Below are positions 53,890-63,103 of a stretch of 64,000 bases of DNA, one piece after another. The translations under genes were made by a program, and so were the position numbers. This stretch comes from an uncultured Lachnospiraceae bacterium. Lineage in GTDB: Bacteria; Bacillota; Clostridia; Lachnospirales; Lachnospiraceae. The notes below the pieces were generated by a model. That model ran no database searches, was not told the origin of the DNA, and was given only the letters and a program-made list of their open reading frames with translations. Location: positions 1-64,000 of the forward strand of contig CAKRJT010000009.1 of the NCBI GenBank assembly GCA_934351925.1, given 5' to 3'. Position 1 is the first letter of the stretch. Each line of letters opens with the position of its first letter.

Positions 53890-54095
53890 TTACTTCAAAT
53901 CCTTGCGCCTGAAAGCCGCCACTCCTGCCCCTGTCATCACAACCAATATCCCCACATCGCACAGAATGAATCTCACCGGTCTCTCAATACTCCACTGCAA
54001 AACCTGATAATACTGCGTTGACGGCAGAAAGTCCTCCATAAATTCATAAATTTCCCTTTTGGCACCTGTCAGGTACTTCGGATTTCTTACATTTT
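53890..54095 (-). pseudogene. C-terminal remnant of an ABC-2 type permease
   Basis: About 65 residues from NVRNPKYLTGAKREIYEF onwards match the end of lantibiotic/bacitracin-type ABC-2 permeases: a DFLPSTQYYQV segment, a terminal membrane helix, and the FRRKDLK ending. Upstream the open frame only translates the 75-bp repeats, so the gene was cut by repeat insertion or deletion. It lies just upstream of the kinase remnant, consistent with a decayed peptide-resistance locus. Confidence 0.75.
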
Positions 54096-54270
54096 TATCC
54101 CCCCTGCATACTGCAAGCACTGCTTGCAGTACTGCCACCAATAAGTTGTTTGAAAGTTTCACTTTCAAACTTATACCCATGCATACTGCAAGCACTGCTT
54201 GCAGTATTGCCATCAATAAGTTGTTTGAAAGTTTCACTTTCAAACTTATACCCCTGTATACTACAAGCAT
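54092..54270. repeat. Tandem 75-bp repeat (two full copies plus partial third)
   Basis: The unit carries two hairpins, CTGCAAGCAC-TGCTTGCAG and GTTTGAAAGTTTCACTTTCAAAC-like pairing. Full copies are 54103-54176 and 54177-54251, with a partial third at 54252-54270. The same unit recurs at 56524-56608. It truncates the permease remnant and ends just before the DUF4143 gene's stop. Confidence 0.88.
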
Positions 54271-54291
54271 GCAACATAATTGTAAAATATT

Positions 54292-55584
54292 TTATATACA
54301 CCAAGCCGCATATAGCGGAACCGATTTTATCCCATTATCCATGCCGAAATTTTTTGCTGAAACTCTGACCGACTTTTCTATGTCATACTTTTTCTTGAAA
54401 GCCTCAAGGCTCTTAGCCCTGACATGCACATTGGATTTGCACTCAATAGGCAGAATATGGTTATCCTGCATAATAACAAAATCTAATTCTGCCGATGAAC
54501 CTGACTCCCAGTAATATAACTTGTGTTCCCTGCACGACAGTTGTACCGCGAGATAATTCTCCGTGATTGCGCCCTTGGCTTCCCCGCCCAAATTGATATC
54601 AGAAAGAATATTCTCAACAGGTATCATCGCCTTAGCCGCCAAAAGTCCTACATCGGAAAAATATATCTTAAAGCTTGTGATGTCCTTGTAAAATTCCAGC
54701 GGAATTTTGCCCTCATTTACTTTCTCACATCTTAAAACAACCCCAGCCTTGGAAAGCCAGTCTATAGAAGCCTCATACTCCCTGCTTCTCGCATTGCTTC
54801 CAATCAGCTTATATTGAAATTTTTTATTTTCCCTCGCAAGCTGTGAAGGTATGCTGTTGTATGTCGCCACATGCTTCACTGCCTCGTTTTTTGTGGCGTA
54901 CTTTGCCATATCAGCCGTGTAATTGTTTATAATCTCTGCCTGTTTTACCCTGACCATTCTATAATCATTTGTCTCAACAAATTCCCTGACAACCTCCGGC
55001 ATTCCACCGACTACAAGATATGAATGGTACAGTTCAAGCGCCCTGCTGTGCAGATTTTCACTGAGAGGTGCGTCCTCTCTGTAGCCGGATTCAATCAAAT
55101 CCGCCAGCATTTCATTTCCGGCAGCCAGAAGAAACTCATAAAAATCCATCGGGTACATATTGATTGAGTTTACCTTGCCGACAGGAAAAGAATAATTCTC
55201 CCTTTCAAGTGCAACTCCAAGCAGACTTCCTGCAGCTATAATATGATATTCAGGTGCCTGCTCACAAAAATATTTCAATGATGTCAGTGCCTTCGGCGCC
55301 GCCTGTATCTCGTCAAAAATAATCAAGGTATGCTCCGTGATTACCCTTCCCAAAACCGCACCCAGCTCCAAAATTATCCTCTTTGGCTCAAGATTTCTGT
55401 CAAAAATAGTTCTAAGTTCTCCGTTCGCCTCAAAATTAAAATATGCATAGTCCGCATAATTCTTCTTTCCAAAGCTTATTATGGAATATGTTTTTCCTAC
55501 CTGTCTTGCACCGTACACTATAAGCGGTTTTCTATTCTTCTGATTTTTCCAGTTCAACAACCCATCTTCTATTCTGCGCTTCAA
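54292..55584 (-). CDS. AAA ATPase with DUF4143 domain
   Basis: This roughly 430-residue ATPase of the AAA_14/DUF4143 group has Walker A YGARQVGKT (residues 25-32) and a Walker B-like IFDEIQAAP. DUF4143 follows (about 230-380), including the ending region SSAELDFVIMQDNHILPIECKSNV, which has a nuclease-like D...E-K pattern. The start is a TTG with GGAGGTG 5 nt upstream; the longer frame to 55686 has no such site. These proteins are widespread, variable in presence and of uncertain function. This copy looks intact and stands among gene remnants. Confidence 0.85.
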   Translation of the reverse strand: MKRRIEDGLLNWKNQKNRKPLIVYGARQVGKTYSIISFGKKNYADYAYFNFEANGELRTIFDRNLEPKRIILELGAVLGRVITEHTLIIFDEIQAAPKALTSLKYFCEQAPEYHIIAAGSLLGVALERENYSFPVGKVNSINMYPMDFYEFLLAAGNEMLADLIESGYREDAPLSENLHSRALELYHSYLVVGGMPEVVREFVETNDYRMVRVKQAEIINNYTADMAKYATKNEAVKHVATYNSIPSQLARENKKFQYKLIGSNARSREYEASIDWLSKAGVVLRCEKVNEGKIPLEFYKDITSFKIYFSDVGLLAAKAMIPVENILSDINLGGEAKGAITENYLAVQLSCREHKLYYWESGSSAELDFVIMQDNHILPIECKSNVHVRAKSLEAFKKKYDIEKSVRVSAKNFGMDNGIKSVPLYAAWCI

Positions 55585-55715
55585 GATTACACCTCCAAAT
55601 ATACCGTCCGCAAAGTTGCACCAGCGTATTTTTGCCAAACCCCTCGTGACAATTAAGCTGTTATTTATAGTATAATCTATTTTCACATTTTAAGTCAATA
55701 AAATGTGATATTACA

Positions 55716-56525
55716 TCACATTTTTTCCGAATAAAAAGTGATATTCTTCCACCTTTCCGGTGCAATGTACTCACTTGTCACAATACACTCCGGGTCAGGA
55801 GCGAGCACATGTCTTACGACCTCGAAAATTCTCCTCGCATCGCAAAGCAGACAGTCGGCATCACCGAACTTCACCTTTTTTGCGGCACCGCAGTCTAAGA
55901 AGGCCTGATTAAGCTTTACAAAATCCTCGGATATATGCGGCTGTGAGGCGTTATAATGCTTCCTGACATATACCTTCCTGTGCCCGCCGTCAGGCATGAC
56001 TATCTCCAGCTCCATCGGCTTGTCCGACAGTCTATTAGGGACATTTAGAAGCTCCTCGACGCTGTGGATATATGTATTGCGCTCATGTCCCACACCGACA
56101 AGAAGTATCTTCCCTCCGCAGTCCTTCAGCCTGTCATAGCAGCCTCCCGGTGTACAGGGTGTATTGCACAGTTCCTCGCCCTTCAGATACTCTGCAGCCC
56201 GTCGCCCGAGCCCCGCCATGCTATGTGTAGGGTGAAGTGAGCGCACCACGCCCTCTCTCTTCATAAACAGGTTAGTCAGAAGCCCGACACAGGACGGCGT
56301 ACTCTCCGGGTCGTATACAGGATTTTCATTGTTTACCGTTTTCCAGGTATGTGTCGGCAGGAGCAGAAGCCCTTCTGCAAAAAAACCGCTCCACACATCA
56401 AGCACCGTGTCTGCGCCGCCATCGACCTGCCCTATAGATTTCATCGATGAGTGTATCAGTATGGTCTCATCGCCGTGCAGCCCCATCTGTCTTAATTGTT
56501 CTGTAAGTTCATTTTTATTATACAT
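55716..56525 (-). CDS. AAC(3) family antibiotic N-acetyltransferase-like protein
   Basis: This 269-residue acetyl-CoA-dependent transferase of the Antibiotic_NAT (aminoglycoside 3-N-acetyltransferase) superfamily shows ETILIHSSMKSIGQVDGGADTV in part, LLLPTHTWKTV, the His of HPTHSMAGLG, and LLVGVGHERNTYIHSVEEL. Many chromosomal members do not confer resistance, so resistance cannot be claimed. The start codon and its Shine-Dalgarno GGGGGAT lie at the edge of a 75-bp repeat copy, which may therefore drive its translation. Confidence 0.85.
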   Translation of the reverse strand: MYNKNELTEQLRQMGLHGDETILIHSSMKSIGQVDGGADTVLDVWSGFFAEGLLLLPTHTWKTVNNENPVYDPESTPSCVGLLTNLFMKREGVVRSLHPTHSMAGLGRRAAEYLKGEELCNTPCTPGGCYDRLKDCGGKILLVGVGHERNTYIHSVEELLNVPNRLSDKPMELEIVMPDGGHRKVYVRKHYNASQPHISEDFVKLNQAFLDCGAAKKVKFGDADCLLCDARRIFEVVRHVLAPDPECIVTSEYIAPERWKNITFYSEKM

Positions 56526-56608
56526 TTTTTATCCCCCTGCATACTGCAAGCATTGCTTGCAGTACTGCCACCAATAAGTTGTTTGAAAGTTTTACTTTCA
56601 AACTTATC
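56524..56608. repeat. 75-bp repeat, single distant copy
   Basis: It has the same unit as at 54.1 kb, with few substitutions, and the same flank TACATTTTTATCCCC. On the minus strand its end carries GGGGGATAAAAAATG, so it provides both ribosome binding site and start codon for the acetyltransferase gene. Confidence 0.85.
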
Positions 56609-56624
56609 CCCTTTTCTGAGCACT

Positions 56625-57452
56625 TTATCGAGAATACTCAAAGTGTTGGTAGTCCTTGTTCGTCTCCCAGTCTCCGCCCCACTCAAAGCCATGCTCGATA
56701 AACAGCCTGTAACAGAGGTCGTCATGGTCTATCTTATATAGGAAGTCCTCGCTTCTGTCCGCGTAGCTTATGGCGTCCTCGGGGCTCACCTTCATGCCGC
56801 TGCCGGTCTCCTTCACCTGTGGATTGTAGAAAGGGTTGATGTCCACCGCCAGTCCCATGCCGTGTCTGGAGACAATATCCGTCCCCTCTATCGTCCTGAA
56901 ATTGAATGCCGAGGTATTGTTATCGCTCATCGACAGCTCATCATCGCCGTCGTACTCATCGATGAGCGCTATCTTCTCAATCGGGTACTCCGCCTCATAT
57001 AGCTGCTTGAATATATCGAGCACGTCCTCCGCGATAAGCTTGTTCACGATAAGCTCACCCTCGCAGGTTCTTCCACCGAAATCGACATACAGCACATGCA
57101 CATATCTTAAATCCTTCCTCGCAACGGTACATTCTTCCGAATAGCTCTTTCCCTGCATGTTCTTCCATATGCTGTTCGGGATATCGGACACATAGAAATC
57201 GCTGTCGTTCCTGTCAGCAGTATTTTCCATATCATCTTCCAAACTGTCTGTCATACCGTTTGATGTGCCATTTGACACATTCTGACCCGCCGCAGAGGTT
57301 CCCTCATATCCTCCGGGAATATTCCCCAAATCAATCGTTCCGCCAGCAGGTGTATCTGCCTGACTTCCAAAATACAGCATGGCTCCAAGCATTCCAAGCG
57401 GCACAAGTGAGACCGCCATAACTGCAAGCAGGATTTTTGTCATTTTACTCAT
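56625..57452 (-). CDS. Membrane-anchored M15 family peptidase (D-Ala-D-Ala carboxypeptidase/L,D-endopeptidase type)
   Basis: This 275-residue extracytoplasmic zinc peptidase has an N-terminal signal-anchor (ILLAVMAVSLVPLGMLGAMLYFG), a Ser/Thr/Asn-rich linker, and an M15 domain. The metal site is in SRHGMGLAVDINP (His, Asp) and DYQHFEYS (His), with the catalytic Glu/Trp near EWGGDWETN. The start is the ATG with GGAG 6 nt upstream. It probably trims peptidoglycan stem peptides. The gene is separated from the acetyltransferase by a repeat copy. Confidence 0.87.
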   Translation of the reverse strand: MSKMTKILLAVMAVSLVPLGMLGAMLYFGSQADTPAGGTIDLGNIPGGYEGTSAAGQNVSNGTSNGMTDSLEDDMENTADRNDSDFYVSDIPNSIWKNMQGKSYSEECTVARKDLRYVHVLYVDFGGRTCEGELIVNKLIAEDVLDIFKQLYEAEYPIEKIALIDEYDGDDELSMSDNNTSAFNFRTIEGTDIVSRHGMGLAVDINPFYNPQVKETGSGMKVSPEDAISYADRSEDFLYKIDHDDLCYRLFIEHGFEWGGDWETNKDYQHFEYSR

Positions 57453-57514
57453 ATATTTCTCCAATATTCAGCTTCTGTCCGCTACATCACGCATTTTAGC
57501 CATCTTCGGCAGTA

Positions 57515-58888
57515 TCACATCGAAATCCAGCCAAACGCATTTGCAATAGAACTTATTAAAATCAATGCAGCAAAAATCGGGCACAAATATTTAATCATAA
57601 AACAGAATATTTTCTTTCTGCGAAATATGCCACCTCCATGAGTCACCTCTTCCTCAATGCGTTCTACTCCGACTACCTTTGATACAAGCAAACAGGTTGC
57701 TATAGCCGCAATCGGCATCATAACGGTATTTGTAAGGAAATCAAAAAAATCCAGAAACTGCATGCCGATTATATTCACATTTGCAAGAGGTCCATATCCA
57801 AGAGCCGACAGGCTTCCAAGCACTATCATAATCGCCCCAATAATAACCGTAGATTTCTTTCTGTTCCAACCGAATTCATCTTCAAATGTGGAAACTGCAC
57901 TTTCCGTCAATGCAATTGAACTGGTAAGCGCGGCAAAAAGCACAAGAAGGAAAAACATAACTCCCGCAAATGTCCCAAATCCCATACTCGCAAAGACTTT
58001 TGGAATAGTGATAAACATAAGCGCCGGCCCGGCCTGAAGCGTCTTGGCATCCCCACCTGAAAAAGCAAAAACTGCCGGAATAATCATAAGTCCTGCCATT
58101 ATGGCAATCGCCGTATCAAAAATCTCAACCTGCTTTGTCGATTCCTCGATTGAATTTTCTTTTTTCATGTATGAACCAAATGTAATTAAAATACCCATTG
58201 CAATGGAAAGTGAATAAAACATCTGTCCCATAGCCGTTACAACCGTCATCCATGAAAAATTGCTGACATTAGGCACCAAAAAATACTTAACACCAGCCAG
58301 AGCTCCCGGTCTTGTCACCGAATATACGGTAATTATCAGCGATAAAATTACAAGCACCGGCATCATAAACTTTGAGACACGCTCAATTCCGTTGCGTACT
58401 CCCGCATAAATTATAGCTAATACAATCAGCGCAAATATGGCAAAGTAAATCTCTGTTGTGATACCGTTGGATATGAATTCAGAAAAATACCCATCTGCTG
58501 CCAAAGCCTGTGTCTGACCCGTGATATATCCAACAAGATATTTTATTACCCATCCCCCAATTACTGAATAATATGGCACTATCAGAATTGGAATAACGGC
58601 ATTTATCCAGCCACCTGCCAAAGTCCATTTTGACTTTCCAAATGAAACATATGCTCCTACAGGGCTTTTTCTGGTCATTCTTCCTAATGATGTCTCGGCT
58701 ATTATCATTGTATATCCAAATGTTAATGCCAAAATAATATAAATTACAAGGAAAATTCCTCCACCATATTTAGCCGCCAGATATGGAAATCTCCAGATAT
58801 TTCCCAATCCTACGGAAGCTCCCGCCGCCGAGAGTACAAATCCTATTTTCCCGGAAAATGAGCTCCTTTTTGTCTCATGCTGTTTCAT
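57515..58888 (-). CDS. Sodium-dependent NSS family transporter
   Basis: This 457-residue LeuT-fold transporter has about eleven to twelve membrane helices. Family marks are SAAGASVGLGNIWRFPYLAAKYGGG at helix 1 (unwound GLGNIWRFP), RMTRKSPVGAYVSFG and the helix 6 segment MGQMFYSLSIAMGILITFGSYMKKE, each seen in short pieces. It probably co-transports an amino acid with Na+. GAGG lies before the start. The gap to the methyltransferase contains palindromic TTAATG-rich sequence. Confidence 0.93.
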   Translation of the reverse strand: MKQHETKRSSFSGKIGFVLSAAGASVGLGNIWRFPYLAAKYGGGIFLVIYIILALTFGYTMIIAETSLGRMTRKSPVGAYVSFGKSKWTLAGGWINAVIPILIVPYYSVIGGWVIKYLVGYITGQTQALAADGYFSEFISNGITTEIYFAIFALIVLAIIYAGVRNGIERVSKFMMPVLVILSLIITVYSVTRPGALAGVKYFLVPNVSNFSWMTVVTAMGQMFYSLSIAMGILITFGSYMKKENSIEESTKQVEIFDTAIAIMAGLMIIPAVFAFSGGDAKTLQAGPALMFITIPKVFASMGFGTFAGVMFFLLVLFAALTSSIALTESAVSTFEDEFGWNRKKSTVIIGAIMIVLGSLSALGYGPLANVNIIGMQFLDFFDFLTNTVMMPIAAIATCLLVSKVVGVERIEEEVTHGGGIFRRKKIFCFMIKYLCPIFAALILISSIANAFGWISM

Positions 58889-58977
58889 TATTTTTTATAC
58901 CTCATTTCGTACAGTTTAGAATACCTCCATTGGGAATTAATGGACATTAGTGCCCAACAACAACATCTATGTTCACT

Positions 58978-58997
58978 GATGAACATTAATGTTCATC
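58978..58997. promoter_or_regulatory. 20-bp perfect palindrome at the methyltransferase 3' end
   Basis: GATGAACATTAATGTTCATC is a perfect 20-bp palindrome that overlaps the methyltransferase stop codon and lies about 90 bp upstream of the NSS transporter. Related fragments (GTGAACATAGATGTT, GGGCACTAATGTCC) follow, so it may be an operator of the transporter. Confidence 0.5.
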
Positions 58998-60188
58998 CAC
59001 CACCTGAAAGATTATGAATTTTAAATAGTACGACTCATTCGCCGCCCACAGTATCGGGTGATCCGGTCCCTGTGTGCGAAACTCCACCTGTCTAAGACGC
59101 TTATGCACACTCTGCGCCGCCTCCTTGATGGTCTTGGTAAACAGCTCCTGTGTCATAAAATGTGAGCAGGAGCAGGTTGCAAGATATCCTCCGTCCTTCA
59201 CGAGCTTGAGTCCCTTCATGTTAATCTCCCTGTAGCCCTTTATCGCATTCTTCGTGGCTTCGCGCGACTTCGTGAATGCCGGAGGGTCAAGTATCACCAC
59301 GTCGAACTTCTCACCCTCGGCTGCAAGCCTCGGCAGTTCATCGAGCACATTTGCACACTTAAACTGCACCGTGTTCTCAAGTCCGTTGAGCTTTGCATTG
59401 GCTCTCGCCTGCTCTATGGCGTACTCTGATATATCCAGTCCCGTCACCTCTGCCGCACCCGCAATACCGGCATTGAGCGCAAAGGTTCCCATGTGGGTGA
59501 AGCAGTCTAAGACCCTCTTTCCCTTACATAGTCTCTGTATTGCAAGTCTGTTGTACTTCTGGTCTAAGAAAAATCCTGTCTTCTGGCCGTTCACAACATC
59601 CACCATATAGTGAACACCGTTCTCAACAATCTCGACGTTTGTGTCGAACTCTTCACCGATGAAGCCCTTTACGGTCTTAAGCCCTTCCTTCTCGCGCTCC
59701 CTTGCGTCACTTCTCTCGTATACACCGCGTATTGTTATGCCGTCAGCTTTTAAAATCTCCTTCAGGTCATCTACAATCTTCTCCTTGAAGCGCTCTATTC
59801 CGAGTGTGAGCGCCTGAACCACGAGCACGTCCTCATATTTATCGATGACAATTCCCGGAAGGAAATCAGCCTCACCGAATATGACGCGGCATGAGGAGGT
59901 ATCAACCGTATCCTTCCTGTAATTCCACGCTGCCTTAACTCTGTTATAGATGAATTCATCATCAATGAGCTGGTTGGCATTCCTTGTCATCATTCGTATC
60001 CTGATTTTGGAATTCTGATTGATGTAGCCTCTCCCGAGCATATATCCGTTGAAGGCATGTACCGCTGCTATATCTCCGTTTTTAAAGGTTCCAACGATGG
60101 TGTCTATCTCATTATCATATATCCACAGACCGCCCTGTCCGAACTCTCTTCCTTCTCCCTTTTTTAATGTCACAATAGATTCAGACAT
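58986..60188 (-). CDS. Class I rRNA large-subunit methyltransferase (RlmI-like)
   Basis: This roughly 400-residue SAM-dependent methyltransferase of the RlmI/RlmK group has an N-terminal PUA-like domain (KKGEGREFGQGGLWIYDNEIDTIVG in part), an EEHEH linker and a Rossmann fold. The motif I is VLDCFTHMGTFALNAGIAGA and motif IV is VILDPPAFTKSR. RlmI methylates C5 of a 23S rRNA cytidine (position 1962 in E. coli). I start at MSESIVTLKKG with GGAG 7 nt upstream; the longer frame includes part of that site. Confidence 0.9.
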   Translation of the reverse strand: MSESIVTLKKGEGREFGQGGLWIYDNEIDTIVGTFKNGDIAAVHAFNGYMLGRGYINQNSKIRIRMMTRNANQLIDDEFIYNRVKAAWNYRKDTVDTSSCRVIFGEADFLPGIVIDKYEDVLVVQALTLGIERFKEKIVDDLKEILKADGITIRGVYERSDAREREKEGLKTVKGFIGEEFDTNVEIVENGVHYMVDVVNGQKTGFFLDQKYNRLAIQRLCKGKRVLDCFTHMGTFALNAGIAGAAEVTGLDISEYAIEQARANAKLNGLENTVQFKCANVLDELPRLAAEGEKFDVVILDPPAFTKSREATKNAIKGYREINMKGLKLVKDGGYLATCSCSHFMTQELFTKTIKEAAQSVHKRLRQVEFRTQGPDHPILWAANESYYLKFIIFQVVDEH

Positions 60189-60370
60189 AATTTTTCTCCA
60201 TTTCATTTTTTATTATTTGCTGTTAATTTTTCATATATCATTCATTAATTTGTCTCAACTGCACAATTACTGCATCGCGATATTCTGCATAGTATTTCAG
60301 ATACAGTTAATAATATATCCGTCAAGACATAAAATCAAGCTTGAATAACTTTTCCCTGTGAGGTAGTCAA

Positions 60371-60823
60371 ATGGTTAAACAATTCATATTCTGCGGCAGC
60401 CTTGGCTGGTGCTTCGAGGTGTTCTGGACGGGGATGGGCTCACTTTTTAAACATGACAAAAAATTGATGGGACAGAGTTCACTGCACATGTTTCCGATAT
60501 ACGGAAGTGCCATCATCATACCGCCCATTCACAGGCTTATCAGAAAAGCCAATGTCTTTGTACGCGGCGCCGTCTATGCGCTGTGCATTTTTCTGACAGA
60601 ATTTATCAGCGGCAGCTTCTTAAAAAAGCATAACGCCTGCCCGTGGGACTACTCCGACGCGGTGCTCAACTACAAGGGTATAATAAGGCTCGACTATGCC
60701 CCTGTCTGGTTCGTCGTCGGTCTTATCTATGAGAAAATGCTCTGCACCTCTAACAACAGACCGGCTTTTCCCGATGCGCTGAAACTTCTTAAAACCCCTG
60801 CCACATTAAAAACCGGGCATTAA
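60371..60823 (+). CDS. Small multi-pass membrane protein (PF06541/CmpB-like)
   Basis: This 150-residue membrane protein has four or so helices, resembling the 'putative ABC-transporter type IV' family PF06541. Recognisable segments are GSLGWCFEVFWTGMGSL and HMFPIYGSAIIIPPIHR, and DYAPVWFVVGLIYEKM near the end. Its function is unknown, and despite the family name no ATPase is nearby. The start has GAGG upstream. It is one of few plus-strand genes and is divergent from the methyltransferase. A strong terminator follows. Confidence 0.8.
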   Translation: MVKQFIFCGSLGWCFEVFWTGMGSLFKHDKKLMGQSSLHMFPIYGSAIIIPPIHRLIRKANVFVRGAVYALCIFLTEFISGSFLKKHNACPWDYSDAVLNYKGIIRLDYAPVWFVVGLIYEKMLCTSNNRPAFPDALKLLKTPATLKTGH

Positions 60824-60838
60824 ATGATGCCCGGTTTT
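60809..60838 (+). terminator. Bidirectional terminator between convergent genes
   Basis: AAACCGGGCAT and ATGCCCGGTTT form the stem, with A-run before and TTTTGTATTG after, between the plus-strand membrane gene and the minus-strand glycosyltransferase. Confidence 0.85.
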
Positions 60839-60844
60839 GTATTG

Positions 60845-61807
60845 TTACTTATTCTTCTTTTTAAAGGTTCTGTCTATAAAGTTCTTAGCCCTGATAGGAT
60901 AATCAGATAACACGAATGGTCTTGTAGACCTTCCGAAGCCCATCATCGCTGCCGCCTTATTGACACTCGGAAACTCTCCGTGTTTCTTAAAGTAGTTGAA
61001 CAGCTTGTACATTCCACGCTTCTTCTCAACCGGAAGATGCCACAGGCATACCGGATTATATTTCCAGTTATTGCATATCAGGAAAAAATCCTTGATTGTC
61101 CAGTACCTGAACATATACGGCACTGCCTGCCTTACAGGAAGTGTATGTGCAGCCATCGAGGAGATATACTCGTCATTAAACTTATATATCTTCTTCTCAA
61201 TCACCGCATCATAGGTCTTATTAAACACATCCTCCCACTTGGCAATGAACTCTGTCAGTTTCTCCTTCGTTCCACCAAGGCACTCGCCGCCAAAATGAAC
61301 TATATCAACTCTCTCGCCAAAATACAGCGGTGTGGTGTCTATAAGCTCCTGTCTGTCCTTGTGGCTGAGCCTGTGGCCTATGTTGTGCATCATCACACCA
61401 TATTTCATCTCGGCGAACATATCGCTCAGATCGTCCACACAATATACATCGGTATCAAGTGCAAGGTAATAGTCGTAGTCAAGATTATGCACCGCATAAT
61501 CGAGGCAGCATATTCTATAGTTAACCAATGCCCACTTGAACTCCTTCGGATGTACATATTTGTTGAATGGGAGTTCAATAATCTTCACTCCATTCTCTTT
61601 ATAGAGCTTACGATACTCTTCATCCACATTAAAATTGACAAACAGAGCTGCATCCAAATCCGGAGTGCTGCTTATGCATGATTTGAGACATACAAATGCA
61701 TTCTTGAGATAACACTCCATGACACTCATGTCACACTTTGCCGCAATCTGCGTGGACGTGCTATATTCCGAATTATATGCAAGCACGTTGACTACTAACT
61801 TTCGCAC
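60845..61807 (-). CDS. Putative glycosyltransferase (GT-A fold)
   Basis: This 320-residue protein resembles GT-A glycosyltransferases of the GT8-like type. The DxD metal site is in DYYLALDTDVYCVDDLS, preceded by an N-terminal Rossmann-like part and followed by VDIVHFGGECLGGTKE. Donor and acceptor are unknown. The start is a GTG with GGAGG 8 nt upstream. It has no membrane helix. It lies 45 bp after glyA but is probably not metabolically related to it. No capsule or LPS cluster is near. Confidence 0.72.
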   Translation of the reverse strand: MRKLVVNVLAYNSEYSTSTQIAAKCDMSVMECYLKNAFVCLKSCISSTPDLDAALFVNFNVDEEYRKLYKENGVKIIELPFNKYVHPKEFKWALVNYRICCLDYAVHNLDYDYYLALDTDVYCVDDLSDMFAEMKYGVMMHNIGHRLSHKDRQELIDTTPLYFGERVDIVHFGGECLGGTKEKLTEFIAKWEDVFNKTYDAVIEKKIYKFNDEYISSMAAHTLPVRQAVPYMFRYWTIKDFFLICNNWKYNPVCLWHLPVEKKRGMYKLFNYFKKHGEFPSVNKAAAMMGFGRSTRPFVLSDYPIRAKNFIDRTFKKKNK

Positions 61808-61851
61808 TACATTTACCTCCAAAAAACAACATAAAATTCATAAAACATTCT

Positions 61852-63090
61852 TTAGTATAAAGGATACTTATCCGTAAGTCCCTTTACGAGTCTTACAGCC
61901 TCCTCCTTATTTCTCTCAGGATCAGCTATTGCAAGGGAAATTGCCTCAGCAACTGTGTCCATATCCTCAATTCCAAAGCCTCTTGTCGTAACCGCAGGAG
62001 TTCCGAGCCTGATACCGCTTGTGACGAACGGTGATGCCGGGTCATTAGGAATGGCATTCTTGTTACATGTGATATTTACGGAGTCTAAAAGCTTCTCCGT
62101 AGCCTTTCCCGTTACACCTTTATTGATAAGATTTACAAGCATCAGATGATTGTCCGTACCACCGGATACCAGATCAAAGCCTCTGTCCATAAGTCCTTTA
62201 GCAAGAGCCTGTGCATTATCCACAATATTCTGTGCGTATACCTTGAAGCTTGGCTCAAGCGCCTCCTTAAAGCATACGGCCTTGGCTGCTATGACATGCA
62301 TGAGCGGACCACCCTGAATTCCCGGGAAAATTGCCTTGTTGAAATTAAACCTGTCAGCAGCCTCCTGATTGCAGAGAATCATGCCACCTCTAGGTCCCCT
62401 GAGTGTCTTATGTGTTGTGGTAGTAACCACATCTGCATAAGGTATAGGACTCATGTGAAGTCCTGCGGCAACAAGACCTGCTATATGTGCCATATCCACC
62501 ATAAGAACTGCACCTACCTCGTCAGCAATCTCACGGAACTTCTTGAAATCAATGGCTCTCGCATATGCACTTGCACCTGCGACAATAAGCTTAGGGCGGC
62601 ACTCCTTCGCTATAGCCATCACATTATCATAATCTATGTATCCATCTGAGTTCACTCCATACGGAACAATGTTAAAGTACTTTCCTGACATATTGACAGG
62701 ACTCCCGTGTGTGAGGTGCCCTCCATCTGCAAGGCTCATTCCCATAACCGTGTCACCCGGCTTAACAATGGCAAAAAACACTGCCATATTAGCCTGTGCT
62801 CCGGAATGTGGCTGAACATTGACATAATCACAGCCAAAAAGCTTCTTAGCGCGCTCTATCGCCAGATTTTCAACAACATCTACATACTGACAGCCTCCGT
62901 AGTATCTCTTTCCCGGATAGCCTTCCGCATACTTGTTGGTCAAAGGGCTCCCCATAGCCGCCATGACTGCCTTACTCACAAAGTTCTCAGAAGCGATAAG
63001 CTCAATATGATCTCTCTGTCTCCCGAGTTCATCAGAAATCGCCGCTGCAATTTCCGGGTCAAATTCTTTAACTTCTTCAAATGAATACAT
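61852..63090 (-). CDS. glyA: Serine hydroxymethyltransferase
   Basis: GlyA is a PLP enzyme that interconverts serine and glycine while charging tetrahydrofolate with a one-carbon unit. PLP Lys is in [16 protein letters not shown], and the N-terminal [15 protein letters not shown] and [15 protein letters not shown] are typical. The 412 residues are full length, with GGAGG before the start. It supplies methylene-THF for FolD and so for the purine steps at 8-10 kb. It follows the chemotaxis receptor gene by 13 bp. Confidence 0.97.
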   Translation of the reverse strand: MYSFEEVKEFDPEIAAAISDELGRQRDHIELIASENFVSKAVMAAMGSPLTNKYAEGYPGKRYYGGCQYVDVVENLAIERAKKLFGCDYVNVQPHSGAQANMAVFFAIVKPGDTVMGMSLADGGHLTHGSPVNMSGKYFNIVPYGVNSDGYIDYDNVMAIAKECRPKLIVAGASAYARAIDFKKFREIADEVGAVLMVDMAHIAGLVAAGLHMSPIPYADVVTTTTHKTLRGPRGGMILCNQEAADRFNFNKAIFPGIQGGPLMHVIAAKAVCFKEALEPSFKVYAQNIVDNAQALAKGLMDRGFDLVSGGTDNHLMLVNLINKGVTGKATEKLLDSVNITCNKNAIPNDPASPFVTSGIRLGTPAVTTRGFGIEDMDTVAEAISLAIADPERNKEEAVRLVKGLTDKYPLY

Positions 63091-63103
63091 GTTCCTGCCT
63101 CCG

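Noticed and set aside
54096..54270. N-terminal half of the 126-codon frame over the permease remnant
   Set aside because: It is purely the translation of the tandem 75-bp repeats (ISLKVKLSNNLL repeated) and not a real protein segment.
54292..55584. DUF4143 ATPase as a defence gene
   Set aside because: It stands among gene remnants, but it has no partner effector nearby, and DUF4143 proteins are common without known defence function.
55716..56525. Aminoglycoside resistance gene call
   Set aside because: The superfamily fits, but many chromosomal members do not act on drugs, so resistance is not claimed.
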